The notes below the pieces were generated by a model, which worked only from the letters and a program-made list of their open reading frames with translations, did no database searches and was not told where the DNA came from. The translations under genes and the position numbers were made by a program. A stretch of 64,000 nucleotides of DNA from Velthaea sp965214335 (GTDB taxonomy: Bacteria > Vulcanimicrobiota > Vulcanimicrobiia > Vulcanimicrobiales > Vulcanimicrobiaceae), in contig CBDCBO010000012.1 of NCBI GenBank assembly GCA_965214335.1, forward strand, positions 1 through 64,000, given 5' to 3'. Shown here in pieces: positions 56,229 through 64,000 of the stretch. Each line of letters begins with the position of its first letter. Positions within the stretch are counted from its first letter, which is position 1.

Positions 56229-57464
56229 TCAGTGTGCGCGCGCGACGGTCATGCCCATGCGCTTGGCAAGCTCGCTGTCGAGCGCATCGAGAAACGCTTG
56301 GGTGGTGAGATACGGCTGATCGGGCCCGACGAGCACCGCCAGATCCTTGGTCATGCGTCCGCGTTCGACCGTGTCGATGCAGACGCGCTCCAAGGTTTGC
56401 GCGAAGGTCACGAGGTCAGCCGTTCCGTCGACCTTGCCGCGATGTTCGAGCCCGCGCGTCCAGGCAAAAATCGAGGCGATCGGATTGGTCGACGTCGCGT
56501 TGCCGCGCATGTGCTCGCGATAATGGCGCGTTACCGTTCCGTGGGCCGCCTCCGCTTCGATCGTGTTACCGTCCGGCGTCGTCAACACCGACGACATCAG
56601 CCCCAGCGAGCCAAACCCTTGGGCAACGGTATCAGACTGCACGTCGCCGTCGTAGTTCTTGCACGCCCAGACGAAATTACCCGACCACTTGAGCGCCGAC
56701 GCCACCATGTCATCGATGAGGCGATGTTCGTACGTGATGCGAGCGGCGACGAAGCGGGCCTCGAACTCGGTCTCGAAAATATGTTGGAAGATATCCTTGA
56801 AGCGGCCATCGTAGGCTTTGAGAATCGTATTTTTCGTCGATAAATACACCGGCCATTTGCGCGCCAGACCGAAATGAAAGCACGCCCGCGCGAAGCCGAC
56901 GATCGACTCATCGACGTTGTACATCGAGAGCGCGACACCGGGCCCGGCGAACGTGAAGACGTCGCGGTCGATCGGCGCGCTTCCGTCGCTGGGGGTGAAT
57001 TTGAGCGTCAGCACACCGGCACCGGGAACGACGAAATCCGTCGCCCGGTATTGATCGCCGAACGCGTGGCGGCCGATAACGATCGGATCGGTCCAGCCCG
57101 GCACGAGCTTGGGAATATTCCGGCAGATGATCGGCTCGCGAAATACCGTTCCGTCGAGTTCGTTCCGAATCGTACCATTCGGCGACCGCCACATCGACTT
57201 GAGCTTGAATTCTTGGACGCGGGCCTCATCGGGTGTGATCGTCGCGCACTTAACGCCGACTCCGAATTCGCGGATCGCGCGCGCCGCGGCGAGCGTCACT
57301 GCGTCGTTCGTCGCATCGCGGTGTTCGATACCCAAATCGTAATAGCGCAGATCGATCGCGAGGTACGGCAGAATCAACTTATCTTTGATGAATTGCCAGA
57401 TGATACGCGTCATCTCGTCGCCGTCGAGTTCGACCACCGGATTTTTCACCGTTATCTTCGCCAC
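56229..57464 (-). CDS. icd: NADP-dependent isocitrate dehydrogenase (eukaryote-like dimeric type)
   Basis: A 411-aa TCA-cycle enzyme. The class is shown by SPNGTIRNELDGTVFREPI, IPKLVPGWTDPIVIGRHAFG with DQYRATDF, and YDGRFKDIFQHIF, which belong to the homodimeric NADP-IDH of eukaryotes and some bacteria rather than the E. coli type. GTG 57464 is chosen because it yields the normal N-terminus VAKITVKNPVVELDGDEM; the frame continues artificially to 57656. Divergent from the BtuF-like gene. Confidence 0.94.
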   Translation of the reverse strand: MAKITVKNPVVELDGDEMTRIIWQFIKDKLILPYLAIDLRYYDLGIEHRDATNDAVTLAAARAIREFGVGVKCATITPDEARVQEFKLKSMWRSPNGTIRNELDGTVFREPIICRNIPKLVPGWTDPIVIGRHAFGDQYRATDFVVPGAGVLTLKFTPSDGSAPIDRDVFTFAGPGVALSMYNVDESIVGFARACFHFGLARKWPVYLSTKNTILKAYDGRFKDIFQHIFETEFEARFVAARITYEHRLIDDMVASALKWSGNFVWACKNYDGDVQSDTVAQGFGSLGLMSSVLTTPDGNTIEAEAAHGTVTRHYREHMRGNATSTNPIASIFAWTRGLEHRGKVDGTADLVTFAQTLERVCIDTVERGRMTKDLAVLVGPDQPYLTTQAFLDALDSELAKRMGMTVARAH

Positions 57465-57509
57465 GAGCGCGCGTCCTTTGTTCCAGCGATGTGCAGTGTG
57501 TGGCGCGTT

Positions 57510-57600
57510 TGAAGACGACTGGGAAAAACGCCTGCCTGCAAGCGCCGGAGCAACGGCGCGACGCGGATCTGCGGGAGACGGGACGCGGCAACTCCAAACG
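57510..57600 (+). promoter_or_regulatory. Candidate cobalamin riboswitch
   Basis: In the leader of the BtuF-like gene the plus strand reads ACTGGGAAAAACGCC, then CTGCAAGCGCCGGAGCAACG, then GCGCGACGCGGA, then TGCGGGAGACGGGAC. The GGGAA, TGCAA..CCGGAGC and GGGAGAC pieces, in this order and spacing, recall the core and B12 box of cobalamin riboswitches. The B12 box is imperfect, and secondary structure was not computed. Position before a corrinoid-binding gene supports it. Confidence 0.42.
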
Positions 57601-57606
57601 CCCGGC

Positions 57607-58566
57607 ATGCGGATTGTGAGCTTGCTGCCCAGCGTCACGGAGATCGTGTTTGCCATCGGCGCCGGAGATGCGCTCGTCGGCGTTACTCACGAATGCGACT
57701 TTCCCGAACGAGCCCGAACATTGCCGGTCTTGACGTCGTCGCTGCTGCCGGCGGAAGTACAGACGGCGCCGGGCTCGCCTTTGCCGCCGGTCGGCAACGC
57801 GAACGCCATCGACCGGCACGTCCGCGCGAGCGTCCACAACGGTTCGAGTCTGTATGCACTCGACGACGCGTTACTCGCACGACTCGCACCCGATGTCATC
57901 ATCACCCAAGAACTGTGCGCGGTGTGCGCCGTTTCGTACGACATCGTCGCGCGCGCCGCCAAACGTATGCGCGGCGGCGGGCCGACCGTTCTATCGCTCG
58001 AGCCGTCGTCACTCGAAGACCTCTATGCGAATATCGCGACGGTCGGCGATGTTGCGGGAGCGGCCGCCGGAGCAGCGTCACTCGTCGCTGCACTGCGCGA
58101 GCGCGAGGCCGCGCTGCGTGCCGCACCGGTCACCGGCGAACGAGCGCGCGTCCTGATTTTCGAGTGGACCGATCCGCCGATGAGCGGCGGCCACTGGACG
58201 CCCGAATTAACGCTGCTCGCCGGCGGCGAGCCGCTGCTGGCCAATCCCGGTGCGAACTCGCAGCGCATCAGCTGGGATGCGATCGCGCTCGCCGATCCCG
58301 ACGTCATCATCGTCGCGCCGTGCGGTTACGATCTCGCGCACGCCCTAGCGGCCGCGGATGAACTCGATATCAATCAGGCCTGGCGCGAATTACGCGCCGT
58401 TCGGACCGGCCGCGCATACGCAATGGACGGCAACGCCTATGTGAACCGACCCGGACCACGGCTCCTCGACACGGCCGAAATCTTCGCGGCCGTCATCGCC
58501 GGAACGGCGATTCCGCAGCACGCCGCGGCGGCGCTTATTTTACGACCGCGCTCCCGTTCGAGTTAA
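57607..58566 (+). CDS. btuF: BtuF-like corrinoid-binding protein
   Basis: A 319-aa two-lobed binding protein of the BtuF/FhuD type (COG0614): RIVSLLPSVTEIVFAIGAGD, then VGVTHECDFP, and a C-terminal lobe with EWTDPPMSGGHWTPEL and DVIIVAPCGYDL. It starts directly at the mature fold and has no signal peptide, unlike true periplasmic BtuF. It may act in the cytoplasm or be exported without a signal peptide. It overlaps convergent ppa by 32 bp and lies next to cob genes. Confidence 0.8.
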   Translation: MRIVSLLPSVTEIVFAIGAGDALVGVTHECDFPERARTLPVLTSSLLPAEVQTAPGSPLPPVGNANAIDRHVRASVHNGSSLYALDDALLARLAPDVIITQELCAVCAVSYDIVARAAKRMRGGGPTVLSLEPSSLEDLYANIATVGDVAGAAAGAASLVAALREREAALRAAPVTGERARVLIFEWTDPPMSGGHWTPELTLLAGGEPLLANPGANSQRISWDAIALADPDVIIVAPCGYDLAHALAAADELDINQAWRELRAVRTGRAYAMDGNAYVNRPGPRLLDTAEIFAAVIAGTAIPQHAAAALILRPRSRSS

Positions 58567-59140
58567 GGTTGAACCGGTCGATCGACTCCAAGATGATTCG
58601 GCGCGCGTCGGCGGCGTCCGACCACGGTCCGGTCGACGTTTCCTTGCCTTCAAGCGCTTTATAGGTCTCGAAGAAGTGCGATATTTTTCGCAGCTGATGC
58701 GAAAAAATTTGCGTGTAGTTATGAATGTCGGCGAAATCCGGTTCACCGACCGGCACCGCAAGCACCTTATCGTCTTCTTTGCCGCCGTCGACCATCTTGA
58801 GTAAACCGATCGGGCGGGCGGTCACCAAGCAACCGCTAAACGTTGCTTCCGAAACGAGGATCAGCACGTCGAGCGGATCGCCGTCGAGGGCCAGCGTCCG
58901 GGGCACAAAACCATAATCGCCGGGGTAAAAAATAGCCGAGTGCAAAGCTCGATCGAGCGTAAAGATATCGAGGGCTTTATCATACTCGTATTTGTTGCGC
59001 GATCCCGACGGGATCTCGACGATGACATTTATCTCTTCAGGCGCGCGATCGCCGGGCGGTAAGAGGAGCCGATTTTGTCGTACATCGAGAGTCACCCGGC
59101 TCGCCTTTGCGGGCAATCGAGCGATGCCCTTGCGCCGCAC
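58535..59140 (-). CDS. ppa: Inorganic pyrophosphatase
   Basis: A 201-aa family I soluble pyrophosphatase. It contains the signature DGDPLDVLIL (catalytic Asp set), VIVEIPSGSRNKYEYDK near residue 40, FYPGDYGFVP, and KEDDKVLAVP. GTG 59140 gives an N-terminal extension of about 20 residues beyond the usual start. The 3' end overlaps the BtuF-like gene by 32 bp, convergent. It follows cobS by 72 bp on the same strand. Confidence 0.93.
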   Translation of the reverse strand: MRRKGIARLPAKASRVTLDVRQNRLLLPPGDRAPEEINVIVEIPSGSRNKYEYDKALDIFTLDRALHSAIFYPGDYGFVPRTLALDGDPLDVLILVSEATFSGCLVTARPIGLLKMVDGGKEDDKVLAVPVGEPDFADIHNYTQIFSHQLRKISHFFETYKALEGKETSTGPWSDAADARRIILESIDRFNLNSNGSAVVK

Positions 59141-59212
59141 GGTGCAGCAAACCGTGATTTAGAACGTAACGGGGCGTCAAGCGAACGCTGCAACGCGCAC
59201 TGAATTCCCGCG

Positions 59213-59839
59213 CTACGGCGAGGTGAGCGGTAGCGCCGCTAAGATCGCAACTTCCGTGCCGACGATGAGAAAGCCGTAACAGTCACCCGTCAATCGGCCG
59301 CCCAACCGCGACTTCATCCAACCGGCAACGCCGAAACTCACGCCGCCGAGCGCAATGAGAACGACGGCATGACCCCAATAACTCCAGCCCAGCGCGACGA
59401 CGAGCAGCCCCATCGCGGCGTGAACCGCGCGCGGCGGAATGGCACCGTCGGCGTCATACGGGTAAACGGTCGCAATCGCAACGGCGATCCAGCGTGCCGC
59501 GGCGCCCGCGAACGCCAGTGCCAGCGGCAACCGCAGCGGATCGATCGACCACAACGCGGCCAGCCAAACGGCGCATACCACCGCGAACGATGCGACGGCG
59601 AACGTGCCGTGGCGCGGATCTTTTAAAATTCCGAGCCGGCGCTCGGGGGTCGTGCTGGCAAACACCGCGTCGCACGAGTCGAGAAACCCATCGACGTGCA
59701 ATGCGCCGGTCAACACGATCGACAATCCGAAAGCGAGCGCGACGGCCAGCACGTGCGGTAGCACGAGCGACGCGGCCCAGCCGACCGCACCCGCCAGACC
59801 GCCGGTAATCGCACCGACCAGCGGCAGATAGGCCAACAT
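59213..59839 (-). CDS. cobS: Adenosylcobinamide-GDP ribazoletransferase
   Basis: Membrane enzyme joining adenosylcobinamide-GDP and alpha-ribazole in cobalamin synthesis. ATG 59839 gives 208 aa with HVDGFLDSCDAVF (the DxxDA metal motif), RHGTFAV and several transmembrane helices. The conserved CobS N-terminus (VRAAFSYFSILPVGAAG) continues in frame upstream to about 59914 with no ATG, GTG or TTG, so the true start is probably a rare codon near 59914 or the reading is disturbed there. It lies just after the cobT stop. Confidence 0.85.
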   Translation of the reverse strand: MLAYLPLVGAITGGLAGAVGWAASLVLPHVLAVALAFGLSIVLTGALHVDGFLDSCDAVFASTTPERRLGILKDPRHGTFAVASFAVVCAVWLAALWSIDPLRLPLALAFAGAAARWIAVAIATVYPYDADGAIPPRAVHAAMGLLVVALGWSYWGHAVVLIALGGVSFGVAGWMKSRLGGRLTGDCYGFLIVGTEVAILAALPLTSP

Positions 59840-59919
59840 GTGCGCCCGCGGTGCACCCGCGGCACCAACGGGTAGTATGGAAAAATAGGAAAAGGCGGCG
59901 CGGACGCCGGTGATGACCC

Positions 59920-60990
59920 CTACGGCGCACCCACGGCGCTGGGCGCGGTCGCGACGCCGGCTTCGGCGAAGGTCTTCATTTCGCGCACCATCCGGGCCGC
60001 CGATTCGACGATCGGCAGCGCCAGCGCCGCACCGCTGGCTTCACCCAAACGCAGGTCGAGATCGAGCAGCGGCGTCAATCCCAGCGCCGCGAGCGCGACG
60101 GCATGACCGGGCTCGTGCGAGCGATGCGCGGCAATGCAATATTCGAGCGCATGCGGTGCGATCGCTCCGGCGATCAATGCCGCGGCCGAAACGATGTATC
60201 CGTCGAGCAGCACCGGAATGCCGGCGCGCGCCGCGGACAAGATCACGCCCGCCAAGCCGACGATTTCATAGCCGCCCATTTCGCTCGCGATTTCTTCCCA
60301 GGTAAAATCGTTGCAGCGGCTCAACGCCCGTTCCACGCATGCGATCTTGCGTTCCCAGCGGCTCTCATCGATGCCCGTGCCGCGGCCGACAACCTCGCGC
60401 GCGGGCCGGCCGGTGAACGCGGCCACGATGGCGGCCGCACTCGTCGAGTTGCCGATGCCCATTTCGCCTAGCGCGATGATATCGCACGGTGCCGCTTCAA
60501 CCGCGGCATCGAACGCCGCGATTCCGGCCGCGATCGTGTAACTGAGATGGTCGCGCCGAATCGCCGGACCGTGGGCGAGATTCGCGGTGCCGTATCCGGC
60601 GTTGACGTCGAAGAGCCGCGGATGGACCGGCAGTACCTCGCGAACGCCGAAATTGGCCACGAACACTTCCGCGCGTGCCGTTCGCGCGAAGGCGTTGATG
60701 GCCGCGAAGCCGGCCAAAAATCCGCCGACCATCTGCGCCGTCACCTCGGGCGGATACGCGCTCACGCCGTCGGCCGCGACGCCGTGATCGCCGGCGCCGA
60801 TGAGAATGGTCCGGCGGTCGAAAACGTGTGCGGGCGTACCGCCCGCGATCGCGCACAGTTGCACGGCCAGTTCTTCGACCCGCCCCAAGCTGCCCAGCGG
60901 CTTGATGAGTTGATCGATGCGTTCGCGAGCCGCGGTCGCGGCCCGGCGATCGGTCGGCGTGATGGCGGAGCGGAAATCGGCCGGAAGCAT
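59920..60990 (-). CDS. cobT: Nicotinate-nucleotide-dimethylbenzimidazole phosphoribosyltransferase
   Basis: A 356-aa enzyme making alpha-ribazole phosphate from nicotinate mononucleotide and the lower-ligand base. Motifs: KPLGSLGRVEELA, IGAGDHGVAADGVSAYP, GEMGIGNSTSAAA and the catalytic Glu in RLGEASGAALALP. ATG 60990; the longer frame to 61263 overlaps cobC. It directly precedes cobS. Confidence 0.94.
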   Translation of the reverse strand: MLPADFRSAITPTDRRAATAARERIDQLIKPLGSLGRVEELAVQLCAIAGGTPAHVFDRRTILIGAGDHGVAADGVSAYPPEVTAQMVGGFLAGFAAINAFARTARAEVFVANFGVREVLPVHPRLFDVNAGYGTANLAHGPAIRRDHLSYTIAAGIAAFDAAVEAAPCDIIALGEMGIGNSTSAAAIVAAFTGRPAREVVGRGTGIDESRWERKIACVERALSRCNDFTWEEIASEMGGYEIVGLAGVILSAARAGIPVLLDGYIVSAAALIAGAIAPHALEYCIAAHRSHEPGHAVALAALGLTPLLDLDLRLGEASGAALALPIVESAARMVREMKTFAEAGVATAPSAVGAP

Positions 60991-61001
60991 GACGCAGGTG
61001 T

Positions 61002-61634
61002 CTACGGCAGCGGCGCTGCGGAACCCGCAAGCGGCGGCGCGATTTCGTTGACGCGTTCGAGCCGCCAGGGCACATTGCCGTCGCCGGCCAGCCGCATGAT
61101 GCTGGCCGGCGCGAACGTGATTCCCAGGGCGGCTTCGTCGGGCTCGGCCAGCGCTACGCTGACGAGGGCGTGCATGATGCCGGCATGGGAAACGATCAGC
61201 GCGCGCCCGCCGGCCTCGAGCCGCGCCGTCAATTCGGCTAGGACCGGCCGCACGCGCTCGCAAACTGCGGCGAACGACTCACCGGCTTCCGGTACCAACC
61301 GTGACGGCGCGGCCGGCGAATGCTGCGCGAAGGCGGGATAGCGCACGATGATCTCGCTCCACGTGAGGCCTTCCCACGTTCCGAAGCTCATTTCGCGTAG
61401 CCGCGGCTCGGGTTCGATCGTCACCCCGCAGGCCGCGCCGATCGCCGCCGCGGTCGTCGCCGCCCGCGTGAGATCGGATGCGATCGCCCGATCGAACCGT
61501 TCGGGGCGCAGATAAACGGCGAGAGCCGCGGCTTGCGCCCGGCCCTCGTCGTCTAAGGGGACATCGGTTCGGCCCTGGAACCGCCGCTCGGCGTTCCAGG
61601 CAGTGCGGCCGTGCCGCACACAAACGAGCTCCAA
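61002..61634 (-). CDS. cobC: Histidine phosphatase, probable alpha-ribazole phosphatase
   Basis: A 210-aa phosphoglycerate-mutase-fold phosphatase. RHGRTAWN (residues 7-14) holds the phospho-His, RAIASDLTRA and LREMSFGTWEG are typical of CobC/GpmB, and VSHAGIMHAL has the second His. Position 11 bp before cobT makes alpha-ribazole-5'-phosphate the likely substrate. Confidence 0.85.
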   Translation of the reverse strand: MELVCVRHGRTAWNAERRFQGRTDVPLDDEGRAQAAALAVYLRPERFDRAIASDLTRAATTAAAIGAACGVTIEPEPRLREMSFGTWEGLTWSEIIVRYPAFAQHSPAAPSRLVPEAGESFAAVCERVRPVLAELTARLEAGGRALIVSHAGIMHALVSVALAEPDEAALGITFAPASIMRLAGDGNVPWRLERVNEIAPPLAGSAAPLP

Positions 61635-61640
61635 GGGCGG

Positions 61641-62219
61641 CTAATCCGCCGGCAACATGGGCTTGCCTTCGTGCGCCACGAGCAGATCGTGCATGTCGTT
61701 CGCATGCTCTTCTTCGGTCGACAAGATCGCCTCGAGCATCACGCGCGTGGTGGGATCGTTGTCGGCAAAGAATCGAATGAGTTCGCGATAGTGCTCGACG
61801 GCAATGCGCTCGGCGATGTAATTTTCTTTGATCATGTCGACTAAATTTTCGCCTTCGGCGTATTGCGAGGCGGAACGCGTCGCGAGTCCCTCGGGATTGA
61901 AGTTCGGCTTACCACCGAGCTGATTGATGCGCTCGGCGACCATCATCATATGTTCTTGTTCTTCTTTGGCGTGCTCGAAAAACTCGTCTTTCACGCCTTC
62001 GCTTGCGATACCGGTGGCTGCGATTCCGTGCATGGTATAGCGCAGCACGCAGACGATCTCGGTCGCGAGTACGTTCTGCAAAATTTCGATCGCCTGTTCG
62101 ACATCCGCACCATAGCTCTCGGTAATGTTACCGGTTTCCAAATGTTTGCGGGCGCGTTCGCGTAATTCCTTAACATCGGTCAGGAACGGCTGGGTTGGAG
62201 GATTCTTCGTTGCGGTCAC
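61641..62219 (-). CDS. Ferritin-like / bacterioferritin-family protein
   Basis: A 192-aa four-helix-bundle protein. Di-iron ligands are suggested by LATEIVCVLRY, EHAKEEQEHMMMVAERI, NYIAERIAVEHYRELI and STEEEHANDMHDLL (Glu/His ligands of a bacterioferritin-type site). Likely iron storage or oxidative-stress protection. It overlaps the DUF429 gene by 4 bp and precedes cobC by 7 bp, so it is part of the same transcript. Confidence 0.82.
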   Translation of the reverse strand: MTATKNPPTQPFLTDVKELRERARKHLETGNITESYGADVEQAIEILQNVLATEIVCVLRYTMHGIAATGIASEGVKDEFFEHAKEEQEHMMMVAERINQLGGKPNFNPEGLATRSASQYAEGENLVDMIKENYIAERIAVEHYRELIRFFADNDPTTRVMLEAILSTEEEHANDMHDLLVAHEGKPMLPAD

Positions 62220-62962
62220 GGGCGCAGGTTACCCGGCTCCGGTACGCCCCAAACCCGATCCGGAACCACGATATAGCCGGTCTGCAAGTCGCCAAAGACG
62301 CGCACGTGCGGCGCCGCAAGACCCCAACGCCAAACGAATGCTGCGATATACGCACAACTTACGGCATCGAGCTTATCATCCCACTGTTTGTAGCCGCGCG
62401 TGCCGACGGCGGTGGGAAGCCGGTCGTCTACGTGCAATGGCGGATCGGCCGCTGCGAGCGTTGCGAGTGCGGCCCGATAGCGCGACCATTCGGCCAGCAC
62501 GGCCGGCCACGGCCGGGCTTTTTTCTTAAACGCGAAGATACGGTCCAAACCGAAGAGCCGAACATGCGCCGGATGCGGAAATACTTCGAGCGCGATCGTG
62601 CGCGCGTCGCCCGGCCGCACATCGAGTGCTTCCACGACGCCCTCGGCGCGCAACGCATCGATCAGCCGCCGCGCCCGACCGCCGTCCGGAAAGCGTTGCA
62701 GATTCGAGGGGTGCGGTGCGGCATGATAGCGCCGGAACACCGCGCCCAGCGCGCGTTCGCACGGGCGCATGCCGGTCGCATTGCGCACGATTGTCGGCAT
62801 GTCGATGCCGATGACGCCGCTGCTGCCGCGGTGTTGCCGAATCCACGCACAGATTGCGGCGTCGTCGAAAACGCCGGCTCGCACGTCAAGCAGCCGCCCG
62901 GTGCGATCGATTGCCGCGAGACCCGATGCATTGCGCGCCGACCACGCAAGATCGAGGCCCAA
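62216..62962 (-). CDS. DUF429-family protein
   Basis: About 248 aa from TTG 62962 (MGLDLAWSARNASGLAA). Matches the DUF429 pattern: an RNase H-like first strand with GLDLAW, then VIGIDMPTIV, IALEVFPHPAHVRLF, and the C-terminal DDKLDAVSCAYIAA. Nuclease-like fold of unknown role. A longer frame to 63196 would cross tRNA-Ser and is rejected. It overlaps the ferritin-like gene by 4 bp. Confidence 0.75.
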   Translation of the reverse strand: MGLDLAWSARNASGLAAIDRTGRLLDVRAGVFDDAAICAWIRQHRGSSGVIGIDMPTIVRNATGMRPCERALGAVFRRYHAAPHPSNLQRFPDGGRARRLIDALRAEGVVEALDVRPGDARTIALEVFPHPAHVRLFGLDRIFAFKKKARPWPAVLAEWSRYRAALATLAAADPPLHVDDRLPTAVGTRGYKQWDDKLDAVSCAYIAAFVWRWGLAAPHVRVFGDLQTGYIVVPDRVWGVPEPGNLRP

Positions 62963-62987
62963 AAAGCACGGCCGTGACGCTTCGCAT

Positions 62988-63072
62988 CGGAGAGGGGGAG
63001 ATTCGAACTCCCGATACCTTGCGGTATGCTCGCTTTCCAAGCGAGTGCATTCGACCACTCTGCCACCTCTCC
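62988..63072 (-). tRNA. tRNA-Ser (GGA)
   Basis: An 85-nt class II tRNA with a long variable arm (CATACCGCAAGGTAT). Acceptor GGAGAGG/CCTCTCC, anticodon stem CTCGC/GCGAG around TTGGAAA giving GGA, T-arm GAGTTCGAATCTC. CCA is not encoded. It lies upstream of the DUF429-ferritin-cobCTS operon. Confidence 0.95.
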
Positions 63073-63159
63073 GCGGCCGCGAGCCCCATTCGCGCAAACC
63101 GACTGGCTTTCCGTTGACGCCTTGCAAAGCCCGGTCGGCCGGACGTCGAAACACGCGGC

Positions 63160-64000
63160 ATGCTCGTACCAATTGTCGCAGCGATCGTGCTGGCAATCCT
63201 CACTGTCGACGTTCGGGTGGTTGATGAAGGTGGGCAACCCGTTGCCGGCGCGTTCGTTCTGTTCCGTTCCGCGGCCGGTTCCGAAATTACCCGGATAACG
63301 AACGCCGGCGGACATGCGGCGCCACCGCCGACGTTCGACGCCGTTTCGGTAACGGTCCGCGCGCGCGGTTATGGCGTTGCCGCCGCGAGCGTAACGGCCG
63401 GCACATCCGCTGTGGTGTTGCACGCGAACGCGCCGGCGGTGATCGGCAAAGTGTCGGTCGCAACCGGATCGGCGCGCAACCTGCACCGGCTCGCGGTTCC
63501 CGCCGCGACGCTCGACCGCGTGGTAACGGAATCGACCCCGGCGTACACGACGGACGCGCTGCTGCGGGCGTTACCGGGATTCGACTTCGTACGCAGCAAC
63601 AGCGCGTTCACAAATTACGGTAATTTGCGCGTTTCGTTTTCCGGAGCCGGCGAAGACCGCGGGCTCGTCCTCGCCGATGACGTCCCGGCGCAGGACGGTT
63701 TCGGCGGTCAAGTCGATTGGCTCGCGTATCCGCCGTCAACACTGAGTTCCGTCGAACTCTTGCGCGGACCGGGTGCCGCTCTGTACGGCGCCAACGCCAT
63801 CGGCGGCGTGCTGCAACTGCGCGGCGTCGATCCGGGCAGCGATTGGCGCGCCGCGCCGACCGGCGCGCTCGAGCTGCAAGACGGGACGCCGCATCGGACC
63901 AATGCCGATGTCAGCTACCGTTTTACGTTGGCGCCGCACGTGACGGCGGCCGTCGCGACGCAAACGGGCCACCAAGCCTATTACGACTTTACGCCCGGCT
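63160..64000 (+). CDS. TonB-dependent outer-membrane receptor (partial, runs off the edge)
   Basis: An open frame from ATG 63160 to the end of the window, at least 280 aa. An N-terminal hydrophobic signal-like segment (VPIVAAIVLAILTV) leads into a carboxypeptidase-regulatory-like beta domain (DVRVVDEGGQPVAGAFVLF), then a TonB plug domain with LLRALPGFDFVRSN, VLADDVPAQDGFGG and the hallmark SSVELLRGPGAALYGANAIG. The barrel continues beyond position 64000. Proximity to cobS/cobT/cobC and BtuF suggests a corrinoid receptor (BtuB role), which is inference. Confidence 0.85.
   Translation, partial: MLVPIVAAIVLAILTVDVRVVDEGGQPVAGAFVLFRSAAGSEITRITNAGGHAAPPPTFDAVSVTVRARGYGVAAASVTAGTSAVVLHANAPAVIGKVSVATGSARNLHRLAVPAATLDRVVTESTPAYTTDALLRALPGFDFVRSNSAFTNYGNLRVSFSGAGEDRGLVLADDVPAQDGFGGQVDWLAYPPSTLSSVELLRGPGAALYGANAIGGVLQLRGVDPGSDWRAAPTGALELQDGTPHRTNADVSYRFTLAPHVTAAVATQTGHQAYYDFTPG

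Noticed and set aside
63073..63159. Possible cobalamin riboswitch before the TonB receptor
   Set aside because: The 87-bp gap is too short and lacks the conserved core and B12 box.
62963..63196. Upstream extension of the DUF429 frame
   Set aside because: It runs through tRNA-Ser and has no coding character.

Overview
The window is high-GC, gene-dense bacterial chromosome. Both strands are used, many neighbouring genes overlap by 4 bp, and GTG/TTG starts are frequent. The cell appears to have an outer membrane, because a TonB-dependent receptor starts at 63160 and runs off the right edge. It also carries signalling more familiar from Gram-positive lineages: a cdaA-cdaR-glmM (cyclic di-AMP) operon and an NlpC/P60 gene with a cyclic di-AMP riboswitch. 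Together with a eukaryote-type NADP isocitrate dehydrogenase and scattered single-copy housekeeping genes, this fits an uncultured or little-studied diderm lineage, for example Eremiobacterota (WPS-2) or a relative. That placement is inference, not something the sequence proves.

Layout. 0-5 kb: an SDR dehydrogenase, an agmatinase-family ureohydrolase, hypothetical proteins, a 34-aa membrane peptide, an orphan tyrosine recombinase and a gene-poor, less GC-rich stretch. 5-13 kb: amino-acid metabolism (threonine dehydratase; ilvD-thrC-thrB), a zinc-ribbon/AIM24 protein and small hypotheticals. 13-19 kb: a soluble chemotaxis receptor with duplicated PAS domains, a LarA-like protein, an epimerase, a GlcF-like iron-sulfur protein and a STAS protein. 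19-25 kb: tRNA-Gln, the cyclic di-AMP module, rsgA and rpsT. 25-33 kb: priA with an upstream degenerate AroB homologue, a Crp/Fnr-GGDEF pair and msrB. 32.7-36.2 kb: tig-clpP-clpX and tRNA-Gly. 36.5-38 kb: a divergent HxlR/NmrA pair. 38.2-41.8 kb: six tRNAs behind lepA-rdgB, and yggT. 41.8-46.7 kb: M23 peptidase, a DUF4446 protein, SRP RNA, a MacB-like exporter and a GDSL esterase. 46.8-50.4 kb: an EgtB-like protein, an HD-type protein and an alcohol dehydrogenase. 50.4-56.2 kb: two peptide-type solute-binding proteins flanking an aminotransferase, divergent from an amidohydrolase. 56.2-64 kb: icd, then a cobalamin block (BtuF-like, cobS, cobT, cobC and the edge TonB receptor) mixed with ppa, a ferritin-like protein, a DUF429 protein and tRNA-Ser.

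Functional threads. (i) Cyclic di-AMP synthesis and sensing sit side by side with cell-wall genes (glmM, NlpC/P60). (ii) ilvD, thrC, thrB and a threonine dehydratase cover threonine and branched-chain amino-acid flux. (iii) Genes for lower-ligand attachment and uptake of cobalamin cluster at the right end, with a candidate cobalamin riboswitch before the BtuF-like gene. (iv) Trigger factor and ClpXP form the classical protein quality-control operon. No CRISPR array, complete insertion sequence or prophage was seen. The most unusual items are the catalytically degraded AroB homologue fused by overlap to priA, the paired binding proteins without a transporter, and two genes (priA, cobS) whose conserved N-termini lack an ATG/GTG/TTG start.
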